Source: Nioella nitratireducens (lineage in GTDB: Bacteria > Pseudomonadota > Alphaproteobacteria > Rhodobacterales > Rhodobacteraceae). Taken from it: a stretch of 64,000 nt of DNA. Shown here piece after piece: positions 9,278-18,921 of the stretch. The notes under the pieces were generated by a model. That model was not told the DNA's origin, ran no database searches, and saw nothing but the letters and a program-made list of their open reading frames with translations. The stretch is taken from the NCBI RefSeq assembly GCF_001879715.1, contig NZ_MNBW01000002.1, positions 1-64,000 on the forward strand. Reading direction: 5' to 3'. The position numbers were made by a program, and so were the translations under genes. Position 1 is the stretch's first letter, and every line of letters starts with the position of its first letter.

Positions 9278-10072
9278 TCAGCCCTTCAGTTGGGGGGCCA
9301 GATCGGCCAGCGTTTCGAGGATTTGGGTGAGGTAAGGGCGCAGGCGGGCGGCCTTGTCGGCGTCATAATCCCAACCGGCGTTTTCATCGGTCAGGTGGGT
9401 GCGCTGCGCCAGTTCCATCTGGATCGCGTGAAACCCGTCAGCGGGCCGCCCGTAGTGGCGCGTGGTCCAGCCGCCCTTGAAACGTCCATTCAGAACAGTG
9501 GCGTAGTCTGCCGCGCCGGCACAGATATCCAGCACAGCGGCCTCCAGCATCGGCGCGCAGGTGGTGCCCTCGTTGGTTCCGATGTTGAAATCGGGCAGCC
9601 GCCCGTCGAAGAGATGCGGAATGCGCGACCGGATCGAGTGGCAATCGTAGAGGATCGCCATGCCATGCCGGGCGCGCACCCGGTCCAATTCCGCCCGCAA
9701 GGCTGCGTGATAGGGGGCGTGAAACCGGTCGCGGCGGTCGGCCATCTCGGCCTGGGTCGGCGGCTCGACCCAGATCGGCGCGCCGTCGAAATCGGTCAGC
9801 GGCACCAGCCCGGTGGTATTCTGACCGGGATAGAGGCTTGCCCCCGAGGGGTCGCGGTTTGCGTCCACCACGTAACGATGAAAAGCCGCGCGCACCGTCG
9901 TGACACCGGGCAGCAACCCGTCATAGAGTCTGTGAATATGCCAGTCCGTATCGGACAGCGCCCGCCCCCGCGCATTCAGCCGCGCGAATACCTCGTCGGG
10001 CAGCCATGTGCCGGTATGCGGCAGGCCCAGAACAACAGGGCCATCGCCCCGAACCACCTCGACCGGGGTCAT
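9278..10072 (-). CDS. hutG: N-formylglutamate deformylase
   Basis: HutG hydrolyses N-formyl-L-glutamate to glutamate and formate, the last step of the HutF-HutG branch of histidine breakdown. The 264-residue protein starts at ATG 10072, which overlaps the hutH stop (ATGA). A longer open frame upstream is only a shadow of hutH. Family marks are the N-terminal [11 protein letters not shown] with a metal-ligand His, [25 protein letters not shown] in the middle and a His-rich C-terminal half. Zinc-dependent activity is known for the family. Confidence 0.93.
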   Translation of the reverse strand: MTPVEVVRGDGPVVLGLPHTGTWLPDEVFARLNARGRALSDTDWHIHRLYDGLLPGVTTVRAAFHRYVVDANRDPSGASLYPGQNTTGLVPLTDFDGAPIWVEPPTQAEMADRRDRFHAPYHAALRAELDRVRARHGMAILYDCHSIRSRIPHLFDGRLPDFNIGTNEGTTCAPMLEAAVLDICAGAADYATVLNGRFKGGWTTRHYGRPADGFHAIQMELAQRTHLTDENAGWDYDADKAARLRPYLTQILETLADLAPQLKG

Positions 10073-11595
10073 GCCGCGCCTTCCAGTTCCGGCAGGTCCA
10101 GCCCCTCGCACAAAGCGCCCGAGGCGACCAGATCGGCCGCCGCTTCCAGATCGGGGGCGAGGTAGCGGTCCTCGCGGATCGTGGCGACCCGCGCCCGCAG
10201 GCGCGCCAGCACCCCTTGCAGGGTCGCACTGGTCATCAGGGGGGCCCGGAACTCTACGCCCTGGGCCGCGCACATCGCCTCCACCCCCAGAATACGGGAC
10301 AGGTTGGCGTTCATCCGGGCCAAGCGCCGTGCCCCGTGGGCGGCCATGCTGACGTGGTCCTCCTGATTGGCGCTTGTCGGGGTGGAGTCCGTCGAACACG
10401 GGTTCGCCAAATGCTTGTTCTCGCTCATCAGGGCCGCCGTCGTCACTTCGGCGATCATCAGGCCCGAGTTCAGACCCGGCGCAGGCGTCAGGAAGGGCGG
10501 CAGGTCGAAGGACAACGTCGGGTCCACCGTCAGCGCCACCCGACGCTGCGCAATCGCGCCAATCTCGGACAGCGCAATCGCAATCATGTCGGCGGCAAAG
10601 CCGACCGGTTCCGCGTGGAAATTCCCGCCGGACACGATCTGCCCCTCGCCCACCAGAACCAGCGGGTTATCCGTTACGGCGTTGGCCTCGATCCGAAGCG
10701 TGTTCGCAGCGCAGCGCAACATGTCCAGCGCCGCACCCGTCACCTGCGGCTGGCAACGGATGCAATAAGGGTCTTGCACACGGGCGTCGCCGTGGCGATG
10801 GCTTTCGCGGATCTCGGAGCCGTCCATCAGGGCGCGCATTGCGGCGGCCACTTCGATCTGTCCAGGTTGGCCGCGCAATGCGTGGATTTCGGCCAGAAGC
10901 GGCGCGGTCGAGCCCATGATGGCATCCGTAGACAGTGACGAGACCGTGATCGCGGCGCGCAGGTTGGCCCATCCCTTGAACAGCCCGACCAGGGCGCACG
11001 CTGTGGAAAACTGCGTGCCGTTGATCAGCGCAAGCCCCTCTTTGGGGCCGAAGGTGACCGGTGCCAATCCGGCACGCGACAGGGCGGCGCCACCAGGCAG
11101 GGTTTCACTGTCAAACGTGGCCTCGCCCTCGCCCATCATGACCAGCGCCATATGGGCCAGCGGGGCGAGGTCGCCGGAGGCCCCGACCGATCCCTGTTCG
11201 GGGATCACCGGGGTCACGCCCGCCGCCAGCATCCCTTCGATCAGCCGCACCGTCGCCGGGGCCACCCCCGACGCACCACGCCCGAGCGACAGTAATTTCA
11301 GCGCCAGCATCAACCGCGCGGTGTCCCTTTCCAACGGGGTGCCCACCCCGCAGGCATGGCTGCGGATCAGGTTGCGTTGCAGGGCGGTGGTGTCCGTTGG
11401 GGCAATCTTCATCGAGGCCAGTTTGCCAAAACCGGTGTTGATTCCGTAAACCGGATCGTCGCCCGCTGCGGCCTCGGCCACCATGCGATGCGAGATTTCG
11501 ATGGCCGGAAAGGCCGCCGGGTCGAGCGTAGCCGCCGCACCGTTCCAGATTGCTTCCAAATCGGCCAGGGTGGCCGCACCGGGAACCAGTTTCAT
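10069..11595 (-). CDS. hutH: Histidine ammonia-lyase
   Basis: HutH, 508 residues, removes ammonia from histidine to form urocanate. The Ala-Ser-Gly triad that cyclises to the MIO cofactor lies in [14 protein letters not shown] (about residues 138-151). [11 protein letters not shown] near the N-terminus and the Gly-Asn-Phe-His motif ([10 protein letters not shown]) are both present. It overlaps hutG by four bases and hutI by four bases, so the three are probably translated together. Confidence 0.97.
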   Translation of the reverse strand: MKLVPGAATLADLEAIWNGAAATLDPAAFPAIEISHRMVAEAAAGDDPVYGINTGFGKLASMKIAPTDTTALQRNLIRSHACGVGTPLERDTARLMLALKLLSLGRGASGVAPATVRLIEGMLAAGVTPVIPEQGSVGASGDLAPLAHMALVMMGEGEATFDSETLPGGAALSRAGLAPVTFGPKEGLALINGTQFSTACALVGLFKGWANLRAAITVSSLSTDAIMGSTAPLLAEIHALRGQPGQIEVAAAMRALMDGSEIRESHRHGDARVQDPYCIRCQPQVTGAALDMLRCAANTLRIEANAVTDNPLVLVGEGQIVSGGNFHAEPVGFAADMIAIALSEIGAIAQRRVALTVDPTLSFDLPPFLTPAPGLNSGLMIAEVTTAALMSENKHLANPCSTDSTPTSANQEDHVSMAAHGARRLARMNANLSRILGVEAMCAAQGVEFRAPLMTSATLQGVLARLRARVATIREDRYLAPDLEAAADLVASGALCEGLDLPELEGAA

Positions 11596-12779
11596 TGTTG
11601 AACCTCGCCTTTGAACCAGCGTTGATGAAGGGGATTGAAGCCGAACCGATACGCCAGCTCTGCCGGGTGAGTCACGTTCCAGACCGCAAGGTCGGCCCGC
11701 TGCCCCGACGCGATCCGGCCCGTGTCGGACAGGCCAAGAGCGCGGGCGGCGTTCACGGTGACACCCCGCAGCGCCTCTTCCGGGGTCAGGCGGAACAGGG
11801 TGCAGCCCATGTTCATGGCCAGCAGCAGAGAGAACATCGGCGACGAGCCGGGATTCGCGTCGGTCGCCAACGCCATCGGAACGCCGTGACGACGGAAGGC
11901 ATCAACCGGTGGACGCTGCGTTTCGTGCAGCGTGTAGAACGCGCCTGGCAGTAGAACCGCCACCGTTCCGGCCTGCGCCATCGCCCGCGCGTCGGCTTCG
12001 GTCGCGTATTCCACGTGATCCGACGACAGACCGCCATAGCGCGCGACCAATTCTGTGCCGCCCAGATGCGACAACTGTTCGGCATGCAGCTTGACCGGCA
12101 GTCCAAGCGCCTTGGCCGCTGCAAACACCCGGTCGATCTGCGCGGGTGAAAAGGCGATCCCCTCGCAAAAGCCATCGACCGCATCCACCAGCCCCTCGGC
12201 ATGGGCCCTATGCAGGGCGGGCAGGCAGACATGGTCGATATAGGCGTCGGCGCGATCGGTGTATTCGGGTGGCACTGCGTGGGCGGCAAGGAAGCTGGTC
12301 TTGATCCGCACCGGGCGCAATGTTTCCAACGCGCGGGCCGCGCGCAGCATGTCCAGCTCGGACTCGATCGTCAGCCCGTAGCCGGACTTCACCTCGACCA
12401 CGCTGACGCCCTCGGCCAGCAAAGAGTCCAGCCTTGGCAGCGCCAGCGCCACAAGCTCCTCGACCGAGGCGGCGCGGGTCGCCGTGACGGTCGACAGGAT
12501 ACCGCCCCCTGCCCGCGCCACCTCTTCATAGCTGGCGCCCTTCAGCCGCATCTCGAATTCGCGCGCCCGGTCGCCGCCATGGACCAGATGGGTGTGACAG
12601 TCGATCAACCCCGGCGTCACCAGCCGCCCGCCCAGGTCCACCGCGTCGACTTTGGGGGCGTCGGCCTCGGCCCCGACCCACACAATCGTGTCACCGTCCA
12701 GCAGGATCGCGGCATTTGGGATCAAGCCATAGGGCGCATCGTCCGCCATCGTGGCCACGGTCAGGTTTCTTATCAGCAT
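11592..12779 (-). CDS. hutI: Imidazolonepropionase
   Basis: HutI opens the imidazolone ring to give formiminoglutamate. It is an amidohydrolase-family metalloenzyme with the metal-binding [10 protein letters not shown] motif and later conserved His and Asp residues ([19 protein letters not shown]). The start at 12779 ([11 protein letters not shown]) gives 395 residues, the normal length. An upstream Met at 12812 is also in frame, and neither has a strong ribosome site. It is the first gene of the minus-strand hut operon, divergent from hutF. Confidence 0.94.
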   Translation of the reverse strand: MLIRNLTVATMADDAPYGLIPNAAILLDGDTIVWVGAEADAPKVDAVDLGGRLVTPGLIDCHTHLVHGGDRAREFEMRLKGASYEEVARAGGGILSTVTATRAASVEELVALALPRLDSLLAEGVSVVEVKSGYGLTIESELDMLRAARALETLRPVRIKTSFLAAHAVPPEYTDRADAYIDHVCLPALHRAHAEGLVDAVDGFCEGIAFSPAQIDRVFAAAKALGLPVKLHAEQLSHLGGTELVARYGGLSSDHVEYATEADARAMAQAGTVAVLLPGAFYTLHETQRPPVDAFRRHGVPMALATDANPGSSPMFSLLLAMNMGCTLFRLTPEEALRGVTVNAARALGLSDTGRIASGQRADLAVWNVTHPAELAYRFGFNPLHQRWFKGEVQQ

Positions 12780-12820
12780 GTCCGACTCATTGGGGTTGAT
12801 TAATTCGCTCATTACGTTTT

Positions 12821-12834
12821 TATGTATGCACATA
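12821..12834. promoter_or_regulatory. Candidate HutC operator between hutI and hutF
   Basis: TATGTATGCACATA has 5-bp inverted arms, TATGT and ACATA, separated by four bases. This is the shape of sites bound by GntR/HutC-family repressors. It lies between the divergent hutI and hutF starts, and hutC itself is in the hutF transcript, so one site could control both arms and give autoregulation. Urocanate is the usual inducer of HutC. Confidence 0.6.
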
Positions 12835-12860
12835 TTGATGAGTCAAGCAGGGAATTGACG

Positions 12861-14222
12861 ATGCAGAGGATCTGGGCAGAGCAGGCACTGACACCGCAGG
12901 GTTGGCAGCGCGACGTCTTGGTAGAGATCGACGGCGGTCGGATCACGCGGGTCACGCAGGGGGCGGCGGCAACAGGCAACCGCGTCGGATGCCTCCTGCC
13001 CGCGCCCACGAACGCCCACTCCCACGCCTTCCAACGGGCCATGGCCGGGCTGACCGAACGGCGCGGCCCCGACCCCAAGGATACGTTCTGGACGTGGCGG
13101 CAGCTGATGTTCCGCTTCCTCGACCGGATCACACCCGAGCAAGTGCAGGCCATCGCGGCCTATGTGCAGATGGAAATGCTGGAGGCGGGCTATGCGACCT
13201 CCGTGGAATTTCACTACCTGCACCACCAGCCGGGCGGCGTTCCCTACGCGCATCTTTCCGAATTGTCCGACCGGATCGCGGCGGCGGCGGATATCTCGGG
13301 CATCGGCCTGACCCTGCTGCCCGTCTTTTATCAGTATGGCGGCTGCGACCGGCGCCCACTGACCTCTGGCCAGCAACGCTTTGGCAACACCCCCGGCCGT
13401 TTCGCCCAACTGGCCGAGGCCGCCCGAAGGCGCATCGACGGTGGCCCCGAGGACTGGGCTTTCGGCATCGCCCCCCATTCCCTGCGCGCCGCCACGCCCG
13501 AGGCGATCCGAGAGGTGATCGGCCTCGCCCCCGATGGCCCGTTGCATATGCATCTGGCCGAACAGATCCCCGAGGTCGAGGACGTTCTGGCCGCCTATGG
13601 CGCGCGCCCCGTCGACTGGGTCTTGCAGCACCTGTCCCCTGACGCCCGCTGGCATTTCATCCACTGCACGCAGATGACCCCTCAGGAAACCGAGGCTCTG
13701 GCCAAGACCGGGGCCACCGCCGTGCTTTGCCCGCTGACCGAAGCCAGCCTTGGCGACGGGATTTTCGACGGGGTCCGATGGGTGAACGCAGGCGGGTCTC
13801 TCTCGATCGGGTCGGATTCCAATATCCGCATCGCCTTGGCCGAAGAACTGCGCCAGCTCGACACCAGCCAACGCCTGCGCGACCATTCCCGCGCGGCTCT
13901 CGCCACGTCGGAACAATCCACCGGACGCCGCCTGTGGCAGGCGATCACCGCTGGCGGCGCGCGGTCCGCCGGGCGGCAAACGGGCGCGGTTGCGCCGGGG
14001 ATGTGGGCCGATATTCTGGCGCTCGACACGACCCATCCCGATCTGCAAGGGCTCTCCGGCGACATGATCCTCGACAGCTACATTTTCGCGGGCGACGACC
14101 GCATGGTCCGCGAGGTCTGGTCCGCAGGCCGCCACATGGTAACCGTGGGCCGCCACATGCAGCGTGACGCCATCACCGCAGCCTACAGCGCCGCCGTCCG
14201 CGACCTGAGGGCCGAACTGTGA
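12861..14222 (+). CDS. hutF: Formimidoylglutamate deiminase
   Basis: HutF converts N-formiminoglutamate to N-formylglutamate and ammonia, feeding HutG. The 453-residue amidohydrolase has the metal-binding NAHSHAFQRA motif near residue 50, VEFHYLHHQPGG and a later HMHLAEQ with the conserved His and Glu. ATG 12861 is chosen over the in-frame 12822 because AGGGAA lies just upstream and because the upstream Met would sit on the operator palindrome. The stop overlaps the GTG of hutC by four bases. Confidence 0.94.
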   Translation: MQRIWAEQALTPQGWQRDVLVEIDGGRITRVTQGAAATGNRVGCLLPAPTNAHSHAFQRAMAGLTERRGPDPKDTFWTWRQLMFRFLDRITPEQVQAIAAYVQMEMLEAGYATSVEFHYLHHQPGGVPYAHLSELSDRIAAAADISGIGLTLLPVFYQYGGCDRRPLTSGQQRFGNTPGRFAQLAEAARRRIDGGPEDWAFGIAPHSLRAATPEAIREVIGLAPDGPLHMHLAEQIPEVEDVLAAYGARPVDWVLQHLSPDARWHFIHCTQMTPQETEALAKTGATAVLCPLTEASLGDGIFDGVRWVNAGGSLSIGSDSNIRIALAEELRQLDTSQRLRDHSRAALATSEQSTGRRLWQAITAGGARSAGRQTGAVAPGMWADILALDTTHPDLQGLSGDMILDSYIFAGDDRMVREVWSAGRHMVTVGRHMQRDAITAAYSAAVRDLRAEL

Positions 14223-14926
14223 CCATCGCCTCGCCCAACACGTGGCAGGGCGTGCAGGACGAGGTTCTGCGCCGCATCCGCGAACGGGTCTGGAAACCGG
14301 GCGACCTGATCCCGAACGAAGCCGATCTTGCCGCCGAATTCGGCTGTGCGCGCGCCACCGTCAACCGGGCACTGCGTGAGTTGGCCGAACAGGGGCTTGT
14401 GGAACGCCGCCGCAAGTCCGGCACCCGCGTCGCCCTGCACCCCGTGGGCCGGGCGGTGATCGAGATCCCGGTGATCCGGACCGAGATCGAGGCCGCGGGC
14501 CAACGCTACGATTACCGGCTCTTGCTGCGAGAGGTGACGCCACCGCCGGGCCGCGTCACCTATACGCTCGGGCTGCCGGATGCCACGCGGGTGCTGCACC
14601 TCTTGGCGGTGCACCTCGCCGACGGGGTGCCCTTCGTGCTGGAAGATCGCTGGATCAACCTCGCCGCCGTGCCGCAGGCAGACGAGGCGGATTTCTCAGT
14701 CAAAAGCGCCAATGAGTGGCTCTTGGAAACCGTTCCCGTCGTACGCGGCGATCTCGCCATCTCGGCCCTGCCGTGCCCGCCCGACGCCGCCCGCGTTCTG
14801 GAATTGACAGAGGGCACGCCGCTGCTGGCGCTCGACCGCAGCACATGGGGGCCAGACGCCCCCATCACCCATGTGCGTCTGTGGCACATGCCGGGCCACC
14901 GCCTGCTGACACAAATCGCCGGATAG
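14219..14926 (+). CDS. hutC: Histidine utilisation repressor (GntR family)
   Basis: A 235-residue GntR/HutC regulator. The N-terminal winged helix includes QDEVLRRIRERVWKPGDLIP and the recognition part ARATVNRALRELAEQGLVERR. The C-terminal UTRA domain would bind urocanate or a related ligand. It starts with GTG overlapping the hutF stop. The position in the hut locus and the palindrome at 12821-12834 support control of both hut arms. Confidence 0.92.
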   Translation: MTIASPNTWQGVQDEVLRRIRERVWKPGDLIPNEADLAAEFGCARATVNRALRELAEQGLVERRRKSGTRVALHPVGRAVIEIPVIRTEIEAAGQRYDYRLLLREVTPPPGRVTYTLGLPDATRVLHLLAVHLADGVPFVLEDRWINLAAVPQADEADFSVKSANEWLLETVPVVRGDLAISALPCPPDAARVLELTEGTPLLALDRSTWGPDAPITHVRLWHMPGHRLLTQIAG

Positions 14927-15125
14927 GGGCTTGCCGCATCGGCCCCGTCGCGTCCATTCTGCCGGTGACCACCGAGGGAACGAGGCGCCATCGCGTCACC
15001 TGCTGCCAAGACCCGTTCCACGGCATGGATGTTGCAAAATGGAAACCACTCCCACGCCGACCCTGAGGAAACGCCGCACGCATCTGGGGACAAGCCCCGC
15101 AAAAACATTCGCTGAAGGAGCCGCC

Positions 15126-16136
15126 ATGACAGATACCCGCACGCTCAGCCTTGCCGAAATCGAGGATATATCCTTCCGCGCGCTCGTCGCCGCCGGCACG
15201 TCCAAGGCCAACGCTCGACCGCTGGCCCGCGCCACCGCTGAAACCGAGGCCGATGGCGTCGCCAGCCACGGGCTGGCCTATATCCCGATCTATGCCGAGC
15301 ATGTGCAGTGCGGAAAGGTCGACGGTCAGGCCACGCCAGTGCTGGACCAGACCCGTCCCGCTGTGCTGACCGCAGACGCCGCCACGGGCTTTGCCCACGC
15401 GGCCATCGACATGGGGTTTAAACGGCTCATTCCGCTGGCCAGAGAGCAGGGCATCGCGGCGCTGGCCATCCGCAACAGCTACAACTGCGGCGTGCTTGGC
15501 TGCCACACACGCCGGTTGGCCGCGGCCGGGTTGGTCGGCATGGGGTTCACCAATGCCCCGGCCTCCATCGCGCCCTCGGGCGGCTCCAAACCGGTTGTCG
15601 GCACCAACCCGTTCTCGCTGGCGGTTCCGGGCACCGACGGGCAACCGGTGTTCCTGATCGACCAAAGCGCCAGCACCATCGCCAAGAGCGAGGTGATGAA
15701 ACACGCCCGCGAAGGCAAACCGATCCCGCAAGGCTGGGCGCTCGATCCCGATGGCAACCCGACCACAGACCCGGAGGTCGGGCTCAAAGGCTCCATGGCG
15801 CCCTCGGGTGGCTACAAGGGGGTGGGCGTGGCCCTGCTGGTGGAAACGTTCGCCGCCGCGCTTGCCGGGGCGACCCTTGGCAAGGATGCCTCGCCCTTTT
15901 CCGGCACCGCAGGCGGGCCGCCCAAGACCGGGCAGTTCTTCATCGCCATCGACCCCGGCGCGACCTCGGGCGGCGCCTTCGCAGACCGCATCGCGGCCTT
16001 GGCCGAGGCGATCCACGCGCAAGAGGGCGCCCACCTGCCCGGCGATGGCCGTGCGGCGAAACGCGCCAAGGCCCTGACCGATGGCGTCGCCGTCAGCACT
16101 GCAACCTTGGCAAAGATCGAGGCGCTGCTAACCTAA
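15126..16136 (+). CDS. Malate/L-lactate dehydrogenase (Ldh2) family oxidoreductase
   Basis: A 336-residue NAD(P)-dependent oxidoreductase of the Ldh2/MDG fold. The conserved catalytic His is in DGVASHGLAYIP (about residue 45), and PVVGTNPFSLAVP and GYKGVGVALLVE are family signatures. ATG 15126 follows AAGGAG, and the open frame upstream lacks such support. Family members reduce or oxidise 2-hydroxy acids such as sulfolactate, ureidoglycolate, malate or cyclic imino acids, and the sequence alone does not choose among them. It stands alone between hutC and the convergent hpaH. Confidence 0.8.
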   Translation: MTDTRTLSLAEIEDISFRALVAAGTSKANARPLARATAETEADGVASHGLAYIPIYAEHVQCGKVDGQATPVLDQTRPAVLTADAATGFAHAAIDMGFKRLIPLAREQGIAALAIRNSYNCGVLGCHTRRLAAAGLVGMGFTNAPASIAPSGGSKPVVGTNPFSLAVPGTDGQPVFLIDQSASTIAKSEVMKHAREGKPIPQGWALDPDGNPTTDPEVGLKGSMAPSGGYKGVGVALLVETFAAALAGATLGKDASPFSGTAGGPPKTGQFFIAIDPGATSGGAFADRIAALAEAIHAQEGAHLPGDGRAAKRAKALTDGVAVSTATLAKIEALLT

Positions 16137-16139
16137 GGA

Positions 16140-16940
16140 TCAGTCGAAGCTGACCGAGACATCTCCGAACGGACCGAAATCGGCGTGGAAGCGGCTGCCA
16201 GAAGGCGCTTCCACGGGACGGATGAAACTGCCGGACAGAACAATCTGGCCCGCCTTGATCGCGTCGCCATACCCGGCCAACCGCCGAGCCAGCCAGACGA
16301 TCCCTTCCACCGGGTCGTTCAGGACTCCGGCCCCGAGGCCGGTTTCCTCGACCATGCCGTTGCGGGTGACAATCGCCCCGATCCAGCGCAGGTCCATCGC
16401 GTCGGGCGCATGTTTGGCGCCGCCAAGCACGATCCCGGCGTTGGCGGCATTGTCCGAGATCGTGTCGACGATCGACCGCATCTGTCCGCTCTCCGGGTCC
16501 TTGCGCAGAATGCGCGTGTCGAGGATTTCGAGGCTCGGCGCAACATAGTCCGTCGCCGCCAGCACATCGTCGCGGCTCACCTCGCCCACCAGATCCGCCT
16601 TCATGACAAAAGCAATCTCGGCTTCAATGCGGGGCTGGATGAACCGGCCGGCGGGAACTGCCGCGCCATTTTCGAACATCATGTCGTCCAGCAACACGCC
16701 GGAATCCGGAATGTCGATGCCAAGCGCATCCTGCATCGCCCGCGAGGTCAGCCCGATCTTCCAACCGATCTGCCGCCGCCCCTGCGCCAGCTTCAGGTCC
16801 ACCAATGCCTTTTGCACGCGATAGGCGTCGTCCATGTCCATGCCGGGATGCGCGCGCGACAGCAATCCGATCTGTCGCCCCTCCGCCTCGGCCTTCAGCA
16901 GCGCCGCAGCAGCGGCCCTTGGGTCCAGCCCCCGGCTCAT
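16140..16940 (-). CDS. hpaH: 2-oxo-hept-4-ene-1,7-dioate hydratase
   Basis: HpaH hydrates 2-oxohept-enedioate to 4-hydroxy-2-oxoheptanedioate, the step before aldol cleavage in homoprotocatechuate breakdown. The 266-residue length matches the E. coli enzyme (about 267). GWKIGLTSRAMQ, QPRIEAEIAFV and LRWIGAIVTRNG are typical of this hydratase/decarboxylase superfamily. The gene overlaps the upstream FAH-family gene by four bases and is the last of the operon. The following aldolase gene, hpaI, is not adjacent. Confidence 0.9.
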   Translation of the reverse strand: MSRGLDPRAAAAALLKAEAEGRQIGLLSRAHPGMDMDDAYRVQKALVDLKLAQGRRQIGWKIGLTSRAMQDALGIDIPDSGVLLDDMMFENGAAVPAGRFIQPRIEAEIAFVMKADLVGEVSRDDVLAATDYVAPSLEILDTRILRKDPESGQMRSIVDTISDNAANAGIVLGGAKHAPDAMDLRWIGAIVTRNGMVEETGLGAGVLNDPVEGIVWLARRLAGYGDAIKAGQIVLSGSFIRPVEAPSGSRFHADFGPFGDVSVSFD

Positions 16941-17788
16941 GCCTCGTCCTCCACGGTGTTGACCAGCGTGCCGATCCCTTCGGCCGACACTTCGATCACG
17001 TCACCGGGCACAAGGAAGCGGGGCGGATCGAACCGCGCACCCGCCCCCGTGGGCGTGCCGGTAACGATGATGTCGCCCGGCTCCAGCGTGGTAAAGGTCG
17101 AGATGTATTCGATCTGCCGCCGGATCGGAAACAGCATCCGGCTGGTGCGGTCATCCTGCCTTGTCTCGCCATTCACCTTGGTGGTGATCCGCACATCGTC
17201 CAACTGTGCCGCGTCGGCAAAGGGCACCAGCCACGGCCCGATCGCACCCGACCGGTCCCAGTTCTTGCCCTGCGTGACGTTGAACTTGGCGTGCCGCACC
17301 CAATCGCGGATCGTGCCCTCGTTGCACAGCGTGAGCGCCGCGATATGGTCATACGCCTCGGCCTTCGGGATGCGCCGCCCCCCCTTGCCGATGACAATGG
17401 CGATCTCACCCTCGTAATCCAGCTTGTGCGACTCTGGCGGCCGGATCAGCGGCTGCTCATGGCCGGTAAAGCTCGACGGAAACCGCGGGAACAGCGACAT
17501 GTTCGGCGGCGCCTCTTGCCCGTCCTTGTATTCCGCGTTCCGGTCGGGAAAGTTCACGCCAACGCAGATGATCTTTCCCGGATTGGGGACGGGGATTTCA
17601 AACGTGAAATCCGTATGCGTCACCGCACGGCCGACCGTGGCGCTCATGAGTTCGGGAAGGCCCCCCGCCGCGACCACGTCCTTCAGCGTGGGCCACTGGG
17701 CGAAGTCCGGCGAAAGGGCAATAAACCCGTCTTCCACCAGCACCCCCCAAAGCGGCTCCCCACCGGCGTCTACGGTTACGAATTTCAT
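16937..17788 (-). CDS. Fumarylacetoacetate hydrolase-family enzyme (HpaG-like)
   Basis: A 283-residue FAH-family protein with the core ICVGVNFPDRNAEY (about residues 75-88), the metal-ligand YEGEIAIVIG and a C-terminal GDIIVTGTPTGAG. In this operon the expected job is decarboxylation and isomerisation of 5-oxopent-3-ene-1,2,5-tricarboxylate (HpaG). E. coli HpaG has two fused FAH domains, whereas this protein has one, so the role is assigned from context and could instead be a related hydrolase. It overlaps hpaH by four bases. Confidence 0.78.
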   Translation of the reverse strand: MKFVTVDAGGEPLWGVLVEDGFIALSPDFAQWPTLKDVVAAGGLPELMSATVGRAVTHTDFTFEIPVPNPGKIICVGVNFPDRNAEYKDGQEAPPNMSLFPRFPSSFTGHEQPLIRPPESHKLDYEGEIAIVIGKGGRRIPKAEAYDHIAALTLCNEGTIRDWVRHAKFNVTQGKNWDRSGAIGPWLVPFADAAQLDDVRITTKVNGETRQDDRTSRMLFPIRRQIEYISTFTTLEPGDIIVTGTPTGAGARFDPPRFLVPGDVIEVSAEGIGTLVNTVEDEA

Positions 17789-17796
17789 AAAATTAT

Positions 17797-17820
17797 CCCT
17801 TCTTCTTGGCCCAAATACTC
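17797..17820. repeat. Rhodobacterales gene-end repeat, copy 1
   Basis: CCCTTCTTCTTGGCCCAAATACTC lies between the FAH-family gene and the VOC dioxygenase gene. A near-identical copy, with two substitutions in 24 bases, is at 55698-55721 behind the UbiH-type gene. Such short conserved repeats just outside coding ends are familiar in Roseobacter-group genomes. The function is unknown. Confidence 0.6.
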
Positions 17821-17833
17821 AAACACCGCCCCG

Positions 17834-18814
17834 TCACGGTGCAACGATCGGTTGTGCTTTCAGCACAGGCTCCGCCAAGTCTGTCCCATCAAACAGGCTG
17901 CCCTCTTCGAACCAGCTCTTCGGCGCGGGCGCCCCCCAAAGCGTTTGCCGCTGCGGATCTTTCAGGTCCCAACGAATGGGCTCCAGATCCGGGTCGACGG
18001 TCTGGTAGTCCGAGCAATAGATTTCGATCCGGTGCCCGTCCGGGTCACGGATGTAAAGAAAGAACGCGTTGGAAATCCCGTGCCGCCCGGGGCCGCGCTC
18101 GATGTTGCTCACCCATCCCGTGGTCGCCATCAAGTCCAACAGGTCGATGATGTTGAGCGGCGTCGGCACCCAGAAGGCACAGTGGTGCAGGCGAGGCCCC
18201 CGGCCATTGGTGAAGGCAACGTCATGCACACCGCCCTTGCGGTGCATCCAGGCGGCCCAGATACGGCCCGTTTCGGCATCTTCGGTATATTCGGTCACCC
18301 GGAACCCCATCTCGCCATAGAAGGCCACCGAGGCATCCACATCGGCGCTGAACATGTTGAAATGGTCGATCCTCAGCGGCTTCACGCCGTTATAGAGCCT
18401 GTATTGCTGGTGGATCGGCGCCAACCGGTCCATCTTGACGTAGAACTCCAGCGGAATGCCCCACGGGTCACGGGTCATCAGCGTCCGGCCCTGAAAGGGG
18501 CGTTCGACCCATTCCACCGGCAGGCCCTTGGCGGCAAAGAACGCCTCGGCCCGATCCAGATCGGCCTCGTCGAACAGCTTGAATCCAAGAACGCCAACCT
18601 TGGCCTCGGCCGCCTCGCGCAGGATGATGCAGTGGTGGCCGCGTTCTTCCATCGCCCGCAGGTAGAGCACCCCCGGTGCTTCGTCAGTGACCTGAAGGCC
18701 GAGCGTATCGACATAGAAAGCACGGGACCGGGCAAGGTCGGTGACCCGGTATTCAACATGGCTGAGCCGAACGATGTTGAAGGGCGGGTAGAGCACTGGG
18801 GCGGGAATGGGCAT
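17834..18814 (-). CDS. Extradiol ring-cleavage dioxygenase, VOC type (3,4-dihydroxyphenylacetate 2,3-dioxygenase-like)
   Basis: A 326-residue type I extradiol dioxygenase made of repeated VOC modules, similar to the Fe/Mn homoprotocatechuate 2,3-dioxygenases of Gram-positive bacteria. Metal ligands are visible as His in LRIDHFNMFSADVD, His in RLHHCAFWVP and Glu in GHRIEIYCSDY. It would cut the ring of 3,4-dihydroxyphenylacetate next to one hydroxyl. The next gene upstream is hpaD of the unrelated LigB class, which does the same reaction in E. coli, so the operon appears to have two non-homologous enzymes for one step, or this one acts on a related catechol. Confidence 0.85.
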   Translation of the reverse strand: MPIPAPVLYPPFNIVRLSHVEYRVTDLARSRAFYVDTLGLQVTDEAPGVLYLRAMEERGHHCIILREAAEAKVGVLGFKLFDEADLDRAEAFFAAKGLPVEWVERPFQGRTLMTRDPWGIPLEFYVKMDRLAPIHQQYRLYNGVKPLRIDHFNMFSADVDASVAFYGEMGFRVTEYTEDAETGRIWAAWMHRKGGVHDVAFTNGRGPRLHHCAFWVPTPLNIIDLLDLMATTGWVSNIERGPGRHGISNAFFLYIRDPDGHRIEIYCSDYQTVDPDLEPIRWDLKDPQRQTLWGAPAPKSWFEEGSLFDGTDLAEPVLKAQPIVAP

Positions 18815-18842
18815 TGGGTTTGTCTCCTCGCGTCGGGCCGGA

Positions 18843-18864
18843 AAGAATTTTCCTGAAAATTCTT
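18843..18864. repeat. Intergenic hairpin between the two dioxygenase genes
   Basis: AAGAATTTT (18843-18851) pairs perfectly with AAAATTCTT (18856-18864) across a 4-base loop. On the minus strand it follows hpaD and precedes the VOC dioxygenase gene, so it may set transcript stability or partial termination between them. Confidence 0.5.
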
Positions 18865-18889
18865 CCCTGAGTCAGGGGGGGGGCATGTG

Positions 18890-18913
18890 GCAGGATTTTC
18901 CCGAAAACCCTGC
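18890..18913. repeat. Second intergenic hairpin next to hpaD
   Basis: GCAGG-A-TTTTC (18890-18900) pairs with GAAAA-C-CCTGC (18903-18913) with one mismatch and a 2-base gap. It directly follows the hpaD stop on the minus strand. With the hairpin at 18843 it makes a pair of stable structures in the 107-base gap between the dioxygenase genes. Confidence 0.5.
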
Positions 18914-18921
18914 AGCCTACG

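Noticed and set aside
10073-10399. Longer N-terminus for HutG
   Set aside because: The extra residues are a Gly/Pro/Arg-rich shadow of hutH, and the start at 10072 overlaps the hutH stop as expected for coupled genes.
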